Below, piece by piece: positions 51,933 through 61,035 of a stretch of 64,000 bases of DNA. The notes under the pieces are model-generated. The model saw only the letters and a program-made list of their open reading frames with translations, ran no database searches and was not told where the DNA came from. The position numbers and the translations under genes were made by a program. Within the stretch, counting starts at the first letter, position 1, and every line of letters begins with the position of its first letter. Origin of the DNA: Pseudomonadota bacterium (GTDB taxonomy: Bacteria; Myxococcota_A; UBA796; GCA-2862545); contig CANNIZ010000010.1 in NCBI GenBank assembly GCA_947505245.1, positions 46,424-110,423 on the forward strand, read 5' to 3'.

Positions 51933-53815
51933 ATGCGCCCGATGTCCGCCGTTGCGATCGTCACGTTCCTCGCAGCTCTGCTCGCGTGCAAGGGCGAGGC
52001 GCCGGACGACACGGCCCAGACGTGCAACTACGACGGTCCCGGGTGGGTCTGCCGAAGCGAAGGCGACGTGCTGGTCTACGAGGTGACAGCTGCGGTGTGG
52101 AGACCTCACAGACCGAGCGCTGCCTGAATGACGACGTCTGCGTAGCGCCCGCCGACGGGACGGACGCCTATTGCGGCTACGCCGATGGCTGCATCCCCGA
52201 CGGCACGACCGACGTGGCCTGTGACCCGGATGGCCGGCACATCATCGAGGTCGACAGCTGTGGCGTGAAGACAAGCAGCCTCGAGACCTGCCTCGGTGAC
52301 TGGACGTGTCAGGACAACGCTCAGGGCGTGTATTGCGCCTGCACCATCCCGGATGAGCCGCTGCTGGGCTGCAACCCCGAGGGCAGCAACAACGGACCCG
52401 CCGAGACGACGATGTCGTACCTCGACGAGTGCGACCAGCTGCTCCCCGAGGTCATCGTCACCTGCCCGATCGGCGACCGATGCTGGTACACCTGGAACGA
52501 AGACGGCACCCTGGCGGACCAGGGCCAGCCGCACTGCGCTTCGTCGATGGAGCCCGAGCAATACGACAGTCCATGGTACCAATACGCCTGCGACCTCGAC
52601 ATGTACATGGAGGCCACCACCAGCCTGATCATGGATTGTCGCTGCAACCGGTCCAACGCGGCGATGCAAGAGTGCCGTCCGGGGGCCGACGCGTGGGGCC
52701 AAGGCCTCCGCATCGGCACAGGACCGAACATGCACGGCATCAACTTCGCGAAGTGGGGCGGCGGCTTCATCCACAACGGCGAGCTGTACGCTCCCGTGCG
52801 CTACAGCGGCGGGTCGAGCGGTGACGACCCCGGTGCGATCTACGCGATCGACCTCGTCACCGGCAACCGCCGCGTCGTCTCCGGTAGCTACATGTCGGGC
52901 ACGGGGCGCGTCAACGTGGGCAGCGGCCACCTCGTGAACGGCGAGGCGCTGCCGTTCCTGACGCACATCAAGCTCGGCGCCGACGGCATGATCTACGCCT
53001 TCGGGTCGAACACGCTGTCGCATGTCGAGATCACCCGCGTGGACCCCGTCTCGGGCGCGCGAACGCAGATCTGGCAACGCCAGCAGCCTGCGGACGGCAT
53101 GAACGCGAGCTACCCGTTCGGCCAGTGCTTCGATGGTCGCCCGAGCTCGAGCTACCTCGGCGGCTACAATCCGGTCCAATACGCGGAGCGCGCGTTCGCG
53201 CTGGGCACGGACGGCAGCTTCTACGTCGGCTGGAACAACGACGGCGTCGGCGTCGTGCGCATCAGCGCGGACGGCAGCACCTGCGCGCACGTGTCGCGCT
53301 GGGCCTCGCGCAACCTCACCGCGCCGCTTCCCGACATCGGCGGGGGCATCACCCCGCAGTACGGCACCATCCAGGGCATGTTGCACCGCGACGGCAAGGT
53401 CTACGCATTCACCGAAGACATGCTGCTCGCGATCAACGACACCACCGGCGATCGCGCGATCTTCTCCTACGTCGCTGGCATCGGCGGCAACGGGGAGACC
53501 AACTTCTTCGTCGACGAGTCGCGGGACGTGATGTTCGCGTGCGGCACCTCGGCTTCGCGGAAGTGCTCGGTGCACAAGATGGCGGACGGAAACGTCGCCC
53601 AGGGGCTGTTCTCGATCGGCCAGGGGTATCCCGTCATCCAGGGCAAGTACCCGCTGGCGCAGGGCGCCAAGGGCGCGCTCGATAACGACAACTACAACGG
53701 CTACGGCGCGGTCGCGATGGACCCGACCGACAACAACATCCTTTATTTCGTCGTGTTGTCCGGCGTCATCAAGTACGAGATCGACACCGGGAATTCGTAC
53801 TTCATGTCGATGTGA
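51933..53815 (+). CDS. Cys-rich lipoprotein with propeller-like domain, apparent frameshift near 52084
   Basis: The reading frame starts at the ATG at 51933 (GGAG 6 bases upstream; putative -10 TACCCT at 51897-51902) with a lipoprotein signal, IVTFLAALLACKGE. Near 52083-52087 it must shift frame: before it the protein reads CRSEGDVLVYEV, after it SCGVETSQTERCLND. The following repeat has IIEVDSCGVKTSSLETCL, so one G has been lost from a GTGGAC-like stretch. After the shift the frame is open for 575 codons: two short Cys-rich repeats, a longer Cys-rich region, then a beta-propeller-like domain (AIYAIDLVTGNRRVVSG and similar blades, about 52840-53800). It is either a real recent mutation or a one-base sequencing error. 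Surface protein; function unknown. Confidence 0.7.
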
Positions 53816-53823
53816 TGCTGAGC

Positions 53824-53829
53824 TAGGCT
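53824..53829 (+). promoter_or_regulatory. Putative -10 element (TAGGCT) of a leaderless promoter
   Basis: TAGGCT ends 6 bases before the ATG at 53836, which has only weak ribosome binding potential. TTCATG lies at 17-base spacing upstream, inside the end of the preceding gene. Confidence 0.4.
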
Positions 53830-53835
53830 GGGGCC

Positions 53836-55194
53836 ATGCAAAAACACCTGCTTGCGCTCAGTCTGCTCCTGGTCGTCGCCTGCCGGTCCCGCGTCGCGGC
53901 CGAAGGGGCCGACAGCTGTTGGGACCTCGATCGCGACGGTGAATGCGGCGCGAACGAGGACGTGAACGGCGACTCGGCCTGCGACCCACTGGATTGTCAG
54001 GGGCCTCCGGGCGCGGATGGGCCGACAGGCGCCGCCGGTGACGCGGGTGCGGACGGCAAGGACGGCAGCCCTGGAGCCGATGGCCCCGCCGGGCCAGACG
54101 GCGCGGACGGGCTTCCGGGAGCGGACGGGCTGGCGTGTTGGGACGCGGACGAGGATGGCTCGTGCGATCCCATCGAAGACGTGAACACGGACGGCGTTTG
54201 CGACGTGCTCGACTGCCAGGGCCCCGCGGGCGCGGACGGCCCCGCGGGACCGGTCGGACCGGCAGGCGCGGACGGTCTGTCGTGCTGGGACCTCGATGGT
54301 AGCGGGATTTGCGAGCCGTCCGAGGACGTCGACGGGGTTCCGGGGTGTGACGCCCGCGACTGCACGGGCCCGCAGGGCGCGAAAGGCGACACCGGCTCGC
54401 AGGGCGCGAAGGGCGACACCGGCTTGCAGGGTGCGAAGGGCGACACCGGCTTGCAGGGTGCGAAGGGCGACACCGGCTTGCAGGGTGCGAAGGGCGACAC
54501 CGGTCTACAGGGGTTTCAGGGCATCCAGGGGCTCCAAGGCATTCAGGGCATCCAAGGTTTGGCGGGTCAGAAGGGCCTCGCGTGTTGGGACGTAGACGGC
54601 GACGCGAACTGCGACTCGGTCGAGGACATCGACGCGAGCGGTACATGCGACGCTTACGATTGTCAGCGTTTTCCGTCGTGGGGGCAGTCGTCGTCCAAAG
54701 CGTTGCCGATGTGCGACGACATCCTCGCGACGGACGCGACCGCAGGGGACGGCACCTACTGGATTGATCCCGACAGTGGCGGCCCGATGCGTCCGTTCCA
54801 GGCATGGTGTGACATGTCCGGCGGCGGCTGGACGCGCGTCGACGAGCTGTCCCACTACGACTACGCCATCCACACGGAAGGCGTGGGCTCGCAGACGTAC
54901 ATCTACGGTCTCACTGACGCGCAGATCAATGCGATCAAGCTGCTCTCGACCGAGGCCCGCCAATCCTATGAATGCCAGACGGTAGGCGTCGGTGCGGCCT
55001 ACAACGTGGTTCCCTGGACCGGCGCTGCGGTCGCGTACGCCGCCTGCTGGGACCCGGGAAATACGCTGTACCGCACGTCGGCGGGGACCGAGACCACCCT
55101 CGCGCGGGTGCCATTCCGCCGGTGGGAGTCTGGCGACTGTGGCGACGTCACCGAGGCGTGCGAGCACAACGTCGGCCACGCCTACTTCCGCTAG
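53836..55194 (+). CDS. Collagen-like lipoprotein with calcium-loop-like and fibrinogen-like domains
   Basis: 452 aa. Lipoprotein signal LLALSLLLVVACRS (Cys17). Then collagen Gly-X-Y tracts (about 56-95, 120-140, 178-250) alternate with four copies of a Cys-flanked acidic module of the form CWDxDxDGxCxxxEDVNxDGxCxxxDC, which resembles EF-hand-like calcium loops held by disulfides. The C-terminal region (about 285-452) has MCDDIL ... GTYWIDPDSGG ... FQAWCDMSGGGWTRV, a signature of fibrinogen-C-like domains. This would be an elongated surface stalk with a recognition head. The last bases overlap the convergent penicillin-binding protein gene by 4. Confidence 0.85.
   Translation: MQKHLLALSLLLVVACRSRVAAEGADSCWDLDRDGECGANEDVNGDSACDPLDCQGPPGADGPTGAAGDAGADGKDGSPGADGPAGPDGADGLPGADGLACWDADEDGSCDPIEDVNTDGVCDVLDCQGPAGADGPAGPVGPAGADGLSCWDLDGSGICEPSEDVDGVPGCDARDCTGPQGAKGDTGSQGAKGDTGLQGAKGDTGLQGAKGDTGLQGAKGDTGLQGFQGIQGLQGIQGIQGLAGQKGLACWDVDGDANCDSVEDIDASGTCDAYDCQRFPSWGQSSSKALPMCDDILATDATAGDGTYWIDPDSGGPMRPFQAWCDMSGGGWTRVDELSHYDYAIHTEGVGSQTYIYGLTDAQINAIKLLSTEARQSYECQTVGVGAAYNVVPWTGAAVAYAACWDPGNTLYRTSAGTETTLARVPFRRWESGDCGDVTEACEHNVGHAYFR
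54373..54507 (+). repeat. Five 27-base tandem repeats coding collagen-like QGAKGDTGL
   Basis: Five almost identical 27-base units, each three Gly-X-Y triplets, within the collagen-like lipoprotein. Units 3 and 4 are identical, so copy number is likely variable by slippage. There are no spacers, which rules out a CRISPR array. Confidence 0.9.
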
Positions 55195-57695
55195 TTCGCG
55201 GTCGTCTCGTCCACTGGCGTGCCTGCGGGCAGTACAACCACGGGCACCACCGGGTTGCCTTCGGCGCCTTCAACCGGCTTGGGGCGCACGAACACGACGG
55301 GCAGGCCGTCCGGCCCCACCGGGAAGGTGACGGGCAGGTTGTCGGACGCGAGCGGGATTCCCTGCTCGCGCGCGAGGCGCTGGTACTCGATGCGCTCCCA
55401 CAACGAGATGTGGTCCCGCATGGAGATGCCGGTCTCGGGCGCGTGGGTGCCGGAGCACACGCCGCGCACGGTCTGATCGGGCAGCAGCGGCGTCGGGAGC
55501 ACCTGGCAGCCGGGCGCGGCGACGAGACCTGTCTGGGTGCACAGCCAGTGCGGGGTGACGCCCAGCTTGTCGAATTTCTGGAGCGGCAGGCCCTCATGCA
55601 CAGCCCGCATCCACCACCCGAACGCAGGCGACGTGAGGTCCGACGCGGAGCCGCCGATGTCGGTCGGCTGGTCGTACCCGAGCCACATCGCGCCGGCGTA
55701 CGTGGGCGTCCCGCCGATGTACCACAGGTCCTTCTCGGCATCCGACGTGCCGGTCTTGCCGATCAGCTGCCCCTCGTAGCCAGGGAAGCCGCCCCCGCCG
55801 CGCGCGGCGCCGCCGGTGCCGTAGCCGACGACCAGGGCCATGAGCTCGCGGGTGAGCACCGCCGCTTCGGGCGTGAGCACCTGGTCCGCCGGCGGGGTGG
55901 CTTCATAGACGCGGGTGCCGTCGGCGTCGATCGCGAGCGCGACAGGGGAGGCGGTGAGCTTCTTTCCGCCGCCGATCACGGTGCCCGCGAACCGCGCCAT
56001 CTCGAGCGGCGTGACGCCGGCCTGGCCGAGCGAGATTCCCATCTCGTGCGGGAATTTTGAGGTGTCGAAGCCGATCTTCGTCGCGAGCTTGATCAGCGCG
56101 TCGGGTCCGCCGGACGCTTCGAGCACGGACGCGGTGGCGATGTTCATCGACGCGGTGAGGCCGTAGGCGTAGCTGACCGTGGCGCTGTACCGCCCGGCGA
56201 TGTTCTTCGGACGCCAGCCGTTCGTGCCCGCGAAGTCGCGCCAGGTGTTCGGGACGGTGTCGTCCGCGCGGTGCAGCGCCTTGCCGTCGGGCCCCGGCGA
56301 GAACGCGAGCGCGAACACCACGGGCTTGAACGACGACCCGCCCTGGCGGCGCGCCTGCGTCACGCGCGAGAAGTCGGTCGCCGTGCCCTGGTTGGTGTCG
56401 TGGGCGGCGACGAGCAGCCCGGTGGCGGGGTCGACGAGCGCGACGGCGAGCGTGAGCGGCCCCGTCCCGCGTCGCCCGGTGGTACGTTCAAGGTGCTGGA
56501 TTCGCTCGTCGAGGAGCGCTTCGGTCTGGCTTTGCGCAGCGACGTCCATCGCTGTGAATACGTCAAGACCTGCGCCATAGGCGATCTCGGGCGCGAGCGT
56601 GGACGAGATGGCGAGGCGAGTGGCCTGCAGGTAGGTTCCGTAGCGGTCGGGCGGCAGCAGCTCGTGTGGAGACGCATCGATCGGCTGGGCGAGCGCGTCG
56701 GTGGTGTCCCACCCGAGCTCGGCCATTCGCGTGAGCACGCGATCGCGGCGCTCCTTGGCTGCGATGGGGTCGCGGTCGGGCGCAAATTTTCCCGGGGCCG
56801 GCAGGATGGCCGCGAGCGTAGCGCTCTCGTCGAGGGTGAGGTCCTTCGCGTGTTTGCCCCAATAGTACCGTGCGGCAGCTTCAAAGCCGCACACCGACAG
56901 GTTCCCCGCCTGACCAAGGTAGGGCGCGTCGAGGTACATGCCGAGGACCTGGTCCTTTCCGAGCGACCCGTCGACGGCGAGCGCCTGCGCGATCTCCGTG
57001 AGCTTTCGCTCGATCGACTTCTCTTTGCTCTGCGTGAGGTTGCGTACGAGCTGCATCGTGAGCGTCGACGCGCCCTGCTTGTAGCCGCCGCCCTGCGCGT
57101 TCCGGAACGTCGCGCGCAGGAGCCCGCCGAAGTCCACGCCGGGGTGGGCGCGGAACGACTCGTCTTCAGCGGCGAGGATTGCTGCGACGAGGTGATCGGG
57201 AGCATCCGCGAGCGGGAGATGCCAGCGCATCTCCGCGTCGGGGCCGACGATGGCGCCGAGCATCACGGGCTCGAAGGCGAGCGGGCGGGTCCAGCTGTCG
57301 TTGCCGGGCGGCTGGTCGCCTTCGGCGAAGTGGCCGCCGCGGAGCATGACGTCGCCGGTCTTTGCGCAGAAGTCGCCAGGCGCCGTCGGTGGGCAGACGG
57401 ACGCGTAGCCGCGCGCCTTCGCGTGGAGGGCTCGGCGCTCTTTGGACATGCCGTCGAGGTCCGACGCGGCCGACCAGACCGTGCCCGGAAAGCTCCAGCC
57501 GGGGTGGGAGACGGTGTGATCGGCGTGCGCCTTGGCCATCGCGTCGGCGTCGGTGCGGATCTGGACGTACCGGGGCCAGATCGCGGCGGCTGCTGCCAAA
57601 GCGGCTACAGCCCCCACCGCGACGACGGCTACGCCGGCGAACGCGGAGGCGCGCGCGGCGCGGAGGGTACGGCTTCGTTTTACGGGTTCGGGCAT
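55191..57695 (-). CDS. Class A penicillin-binding protein (transglycosylase/transpeptidase)
   Basis: 834-aa bifunctional peptidoglycan synthase. An N-terminal membrane helix (about 15-40) is followed by GT51 transglycosylase (about 165-340) with AAEDESFRAHPGVDFGG (catalytic Glu) and GASTLTMQLVRNL. The transpeptidase (about 420-670) has GGSSFKP (catalytic Ser-x-x-Lys, about 453), SMN and GKTGTS. A C-terminal extension of about 140 aa with two Cys and Pro/Val-rich strands is beyond the core. The spacing and the inserted region between signal anchor and GT51 resemble PBP1A/1C types; the exact class is open. It acts at the inner membrane, outer face. Its end overlaps the convergent collagen-like gene by 4 bases. 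Confidence 0.94.
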   Translation of the reverse strand: MPEPVKRSRTLRAARASAFAGVAVVAVGAVAALAAAAAIWPRYVQIRTDADAMAKAHADHTVSHPGWSFPGTVWSAASDLDGMSKERRALHAKARGYASVCPPTAPGDFCAKTGDVMLRGGHFAEGDQPPGNDSWTRPLAFEPVMLGAIVGPDAEMRWHLPLADAPDHLVAAILAAEDESFRAHPGVDFGGLLRATFRNAQGGGYKQGASTLTMQLVRNLTQSKEKSIERKLTEIAQALAVDGSLGKDQVLGMYLDAPYLGQAGNLSVCGFEAAARYYWGKHAKDLTLDESATLAAILPAPGKFAPDRDPIAAKERRDRVLTRMAELGWDTTDALAQPIDASPHELLPPDRYGTYLQATRLAISSTLAPEIAYGAGLDVFTAMDVAAQSQTEALLDERIQHLERTTGRRGTGPLTLAVALVDPATGLLVAAHDTNQGTATDFSRVTQARRQGGSSFKPVVFALAFSPGPDGKALHRADDTVPNTWRDFAGTNGWRPKNIAGRYSATVSYAYGLTASMNIATASVLEASGGPDALIKLATKIGFDTSKFPHEMGISLGQAGVTPLEMARFAGTVIGGGKKLTASPVALAIDADGTRVYEATPPADQVLTPEAAVLTRELMALVVGYGTGGAARGGGGFPGYEGQLIGKTGTSDAEKDLWYIGGTPTYAGAMWLGYDQPTDIGGSASDLTSPAFGWWMRAVHEGLPLQKFDKLGVTPHWLCTQTGLVAAPGCQVLPTPLLPDQTVRGVCSGTHAPETGISMRDHISLWERIEYQRLAREQGIPLASDNLPVTFPVGPDGLPVVFVRPKPVEGAEGNPVVPVVVLPAGTPVDETTAN

Positions 57696-57720
57696 GGCCG
57701 CCCCATGTAACGCGCGGCGT

Positions 57721-58749
57721 CTACGTCGCAGCGCGGTACGGCCCGAGACCCTTTCGACGGAGCTCGGCGTCGAGCCGCGACCGCACCCAGCCCTCCGCGA
57801 ACACCGTGATGATCGCGAGCGACAGGTACCCCAGGGGGAGCTTGGGGCTCTCGTCGAAGTGGCGCAGCTTCTGGTACGGCCGGGCCGCGTGGGCGTGGTG
57901 GTCGGCGTGCCGCGACAGGCCTACGAGCGAGTACAGCGTCATGACCGACTCGGCGTCCCACGAATCGATCGTCGAGGGCCGCTTGCCGGCGCGCGTAAGT
58001 CCCCAGTGTTCGAACCAGTTCACGGCTTCGAGCATCATCACGGCGACCGCGGCCTGCCCGGTGAACGCTGCCAGCGCGCCAGGGCCGGCGAACACTCCGA
58101 TCAGGGCGGCGAGGAGCGCGGAAGCGGCGACGCCCTGGAGCACGGTGCGGCGATCGATCGCCCACGCGCTTTGGAATTGCTGCGGGACGGTGCGAACGAG
58201 GAACGCCCAGTACGACTCGCCGTGCCGCGCGGTCGCGCCGTCTTCGAACGTGCCGACGCGCGCGTGGTGGCCGCGCACGTGCTCGGTCGTGAAGTGCTCG
58301 TAGAACACGCCCGTCATCAGCACGCGGGCGAGGAGGCGAGCGTGCCGCTCGGGGCGGTGGCAAAGCTCGTGCGCGACGACGATGCCCGAATACCCCGAGT
58401 TCAGCCCCACGAGCACCACGCCGACGAGCGCGTGCGCGGTGAGCGCGCCGTGGTGGGCGACGCTGACCACGAACGCGACGAGGTTCGCGACCTGGAACGC
58501 GGTGAGCGCGTACAGCTGCACGTCAAACAGCGCGTCCGGTGACGTCCCGGGCGCGCCTCGCTCGGGTGGGGCGTACGCGTCCATCACGACGAACAGGACG
58601 ACCCACAGCAGCCACGCGGCCGCGCCGAGGCCCTGGTGAGGGCCCGTTGCAAGGTACACCGCGATGATCACTGGAAACACGAACGCCGACAGGTGCCATG
58701 CCCATTTGGTCGACGGTAGGGATTGGCTTTCCAACTCGACTGTCGACAA
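57721..58749 (-). CDS. alkB: AlkB-type membrane diiron alkane/fatty-acyl hydroxylase
   Basis: 342-aa inner-membrane diiron monooxygenase. It has about six hydrophobic helices and the AlkB histidine boxes in order: HELCHR, EHVRGHH, NWFEHWGL and LSRHADHHAH. These match the alkane 1-monooxygenase/xylene monooxygenase branch better than acyl-lipid desaturases. It would need rubredoxin and a reductase, which are not in the window. The TTG start at 58749 has GGAGG 5 bases upstream. Divergent from the TetR gene; the intervening operators suggest substrate-dependent repression. Confidence 0.9.
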   Translation of the reverse strand: MSTVELESQSLPSTKWAWHLSAFVFPVIIAVYLATGPHQGLGAAAWLLWVVLFVVMDAYAPPERGAPGTSPDALFDVQLYALTAFQVANLVAFVVSVAHHGALTAHALVGVVLVGLNSGYSGIVVAHELCHRPERHARLLARVLMTGVFYEHFTTEHVRGHHARVGTFEDGATARHGESYWAFLVRTVPQQFQSAWAIDRRTVLQGVAASALLAALIGVFAGPGALAAFTGQAAVAVMMLEAVNWFEHWGLTRAGKRPSTIDSWDAESVMTLYSLVGLSRHADHHAHAARPYQKLRHFDESPKLPLGYLSLAIITVFAEGWVRSRLDAELRRKGLGPYRAAT

Positions 58750-58772
58750 AGCCGCCTCCGATTCGTCGGTTC

Positions 58773-58790
58773 ACATACGAAACCGTACGT
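58773..58790. promoter_or_regulatory. TetR operator, palindrome 1
   Basis: ACATACG-AAAC-CGTACGT, an 18-base palindrome (one arm mismatch) that matches palindrome 3 in arms and spacer length. It lies 24 bases from the hydroxylase start. Confidence 0.65.
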
Positions 58791-58791
58791 C

Positions 58792-58809
58792 ACATACGAC
58801 TTGGTATTT
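58792..58809. promoter_or_regulatory. TetR operator, palindrome 2 (degenerate)
   Basis: ACATACG-ACTT-GGTATTT, with an intact left arm and 5 of 7 right-arm matches. It starts 19 bases after palindrome 1, nearly two helical turns. Confidence 0.5.
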
Positions 58810-58810
58810 C

Positions 58811-58828
58811 ACGTACGCCGTCGTATGT
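58811..58828. promoter_or_regulatory. TetR operator, palindrome 3
   Basis: ACGTACG-CCGT-CGTATGT, again with a 19-base period. It overlaps the ATG at 58825, so binding would block the regulator's own expression. Confidence 0.62.
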
Positions 58829-59466
58829 CAAGGCAAATGGGACGTGCCGACACCAAAGCCGCGACGCGGGAGGCCCTCGTCGACGCAGCCCTCGCTGAGT
58901 TCGCTCTGCACGGCCTCGATGGGTCGAGCCTGGACGCGATCTGCGCCCGCGCCGGCTTTACGAGGGGCGCGTTCTACGTGCACTTCGTGGACCGGGACGC
59001 GCTCCTCGTGGCGGTGATGGAGCGGGTGATCGGCGCCTGGCTCGCGATCATCGTCGACACGGCGGACCCCGGCCAGGACCTCGAGGCGACGATCGATCGG
59101 TTCGCCGACGCGTTCGCGGGCCTGTTGCGCGGCGAGGCTACGTCGCCAGCGTTGGAGGCGAGCGCCCAGCACTTTCACCTCGTGCTCGAGGCGTGCCGCC
59201 GCTCCGACGTGGTCCGCGGGCGGTTCACCGCGATGTTGGGTGCTGGAACGGCGGCGATCGCGGCGATCGGTCGCGCGGGTCAGCGGGCCGGGACCGTGCG
59301 CGCGGATCTCGACGCCGAAGCCTCGGCGCCGCTGCTCACCGCGCTCGTCCTCGGGCTGCTCGCGATGGTCGAAGCGGGCGTCCCGATCGATCCAAAGGCG
59401 CTTTCGCGCGCCGTGCGTCAGCTGGCGTTGATGCCGGCTTTGCCGAGCGCGCCGAGCTCTTCGTAG
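58825..59466 (+). CDS. TetR-family transcriptional regulator
   Basis: 213-aa dimeric repressor. The N-terminal helix-turn-helix (about 12-58) has REALVDAALAEFALHGLDG, SLDAICARAGFTRGAFYVHF and DRDALLVAVMER; the C-terminal helical domain is the ligand pocket. The ATG at 58825 overlaps palindrome 3; an in-frame ATG at 58837 is an alternative start. It is divergent from the AlkB-type hydroxylase and most likely its regulator and its own. Its 3' end overlaps the convergent M20 peptidase gene by 49 bases. Confidence 0.9.
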   Translation: MSRQMGRADTKAATREALVDAALAEFALHGLDGSSLDAICARAGFTRGAFYVHFVDRDALLVAVMERVIGAWLAIIVDTADPGQDLEATIDRFADAFAGLLRGEATSPALEASAQHFHLVLEACRRSDVVRGRFTAMLGAGTAAIAAIGRAGQRAGTVRADLDAEASAPLLTALVLGLLAMVEAGVPIDPKALSRAVRQLALMPALPSAPSSS

Positions 59467-60818
59467 AGGTACACATTGGCCGCGATCGCCTTCGCGAACA
59501 GGCCGAGGTGAAGGCTCTCGTCGGGGCCGTGCGCGGTGGTCTCGGGGTCCATCACGCCGTTGAGGATGAGCGGCAGATCGCCGAACCGGCGGCCGAACAG
59601 GGCAACGAACGGGATGCTCCCGCCGACGCCGACCTGAACGAGGCTCTTGCCGAACGCGCGGACGTACGCCTTGTCTGCGGCGACGAACGCGGGACCTTTC
59701 GGGACGTACAACCAGCCATCACCCGGCGTGCCGCGGGGCTCCAGGGTGGCCTTCACACCGGCGGGGACGTTGGTGAGCAGGACCTGTTCGAGGGCCTTCA
59801 CCATGTCCGCGGGCTTCTGTTCGGGCGCGACGCGCACCGACAGCACCGCGCTCGCCCGCTGGCGCAGGGCGTTCTTCTTGCGTTCGGGGCCGGGGAGCGT
59901 GGTCGCTACGACGGTGACCGAGGGTTGCCACCACATCCACTCGGCGGCGCTGCGGTCGCGCACGGGGAGGGGATGGATGCCGTCCTTCAGGTGCGCGCCC
60001 TTGCGGATCGTCTCCGCGTCGAGCGGCACGGCGAGGCCGCTCTGCCGGCGCGGCTCGGGCACGACGACGCGCGCGATCTTCATGCGGCCGTCGTCGTCGG
60101 CGAGGCGGGCGACGAGCAGGAACAGCGCCATCGCCACGTCGGGCACCATGCCGCCCCACAGGCCGGAGTGCACGTCCGCGTCGAGCGCTTCACACACGAG
60201 CTCGAGCTCGAGCAGGCCGCGGAGCGAGACCGTGAGCCCCGGAACCGTCGTGGACGGGTTCTCGCAGTCCGTCAGGATCATCGCGTCCGACGTGAACACG
60301 TCGGGCCAGGCGTCCATGTAGCGCTCGAGGTTCGGCGACCCGATCTCCTCTTCCCCTTCGACGATAAGCTTTAGATTGACGGGCAGACCGTCGGTCTCGT
60401 CGTACCAGGCGCGGATCGCAGCGAGGTGGCTCACCCAGCCGCCCATGTCGTCCGCGGCGCCGCGGGCGAACAGGCGATCGCCGCGACGCGTGGCGTCATG
60501 CGGAGGCGAGGTCCAGGATTCGCCCTTTACCGGCTGGAGATCGAGGTGGCCGTAGATGAGAATCGTCGGCTTTTCGGGGCCGGCGCGGAGGTCTTCGGCC
60601 GCGACGATCGGCAGCGCGCCGGGTAGTTCGAGGACGCGCGCGTTCGCGAGCCCGAGCGTCCCGAGGTCCTGCACCACGCGATGGGCGAGGCGTCGCACGT
60701 CTTCGGCGTGGTCGGGATCACAGGAGATGGCGGGGTACGAGAGGTACTCGGACAGCCGCGCGACGGTGTCCTCAAACTGGCCCGAAGCGCGGGAGGCCAC
60801 CGCATCTGCCGTGTTCAT
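59418..60818 (-). CDS. M20 family metallopeptidase (dipeptidase-like)
   Basis: 466-aa cytoplasmic zinc peptidase of the ArgE/DapE/CPG2 clan. Metal ligands are in ILIYGHLDLQPVK (His), FARGAADDMGGWVSHL (bridging Asp), VEGEEEIGSPNL (catalytic and ligand Glu), ILTDCEN and GPDESLHLGLF. The dimerisation domain is inserted in the middle (about 195-370). It starts 5 bases after the stop of the 48-aa membrane protein, so the two are likely cotranscribed. The substrate is unknown. Confidence 0.92.
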   Translation of the reverse strand: MNTADAVASRASGQFEDTVARLSEYLSYPAISCDPDHAEDVRRLAHRVVQDLGTLGLANARVLELPGALPIVAAEDLRAGPEKPTILIYGHLDLQPVKGESWTSPPHDATRRGDRLFARGAADDMGGWVSHLAAIRAWYDETDGLPVNLKLIVEGEEEIGSPNLERYMDAWPDVFTSDAMILTDCENPSTTVPGLTVSLRGLLELELVCEALDADVHSGLWGGMVPDVAMALFLLVARLADDDGRMKIARVVVPEPRRQSGLAVPLDAETIRKGAHLKDGIHPLPVRDRSAAEWMWWQPSVTVVATTLPGPERKKNALRQRASAVLSVRVAPEQKPADMVKALEQVLLTNVPAGVKATLEPRGTPGDGWLYVPKGPAFVAADKAYVRAFGKSLVQVGVGGSIPFVALFGRRFGDLPLILNGVMDPETTAHGPDESLHLGLFAKAIAANVYLYEELGALGKAGINAS

Positions 60819-60823
60819 CCGTG

Positions 60824-60970
60824 TCAGAACCAGATCACGGCCATCACGACCGTGACGACGACGGTGATCCCGAGCACCACAGGGATGAACAGGACGACGT
60901 TGTCGATGTCCTTCGGCGGTTCGTAGGTGCTGGGGGCCTGATTGTCATGCGAGTCGTGTGAGCCGGACAT
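60824..60970 (-). CDS. Small single-span membrane protein, 48 aa
   Basis: The ATG at 60970 has GGAGG 4 bases upstream. A His/Asp-rich N-terminus (SGSHDSHDNQAP) leads to one membrane helix, VVLFIPVVLGITVVVTVVMAVIWF, at the C-terminus, so the N-terminus probably faces the cytoplasm. Five bases separate it from the M20 peptidase gene. No family recognised. Confidence 0.72.
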   Translation of the reverse strand: MSGSHDSHDNQAPSTYEPPKDIDNVVLFIPVVLGITVVVTVVMAVIWF

Positions 60971-61035
60971 ACGTCCTCCGTGATCTTCGAGCGTACTCTG
61001 AACTGCCCCCGCGCGCACCGGGGGGTGATTTTGGT

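Noticed and set aside
54373..54507. Short regularly spaced repeats considered as a CRISPR array
   Set aside because: Units are contiguous 27-base in-frame collagen triplets without spacers.
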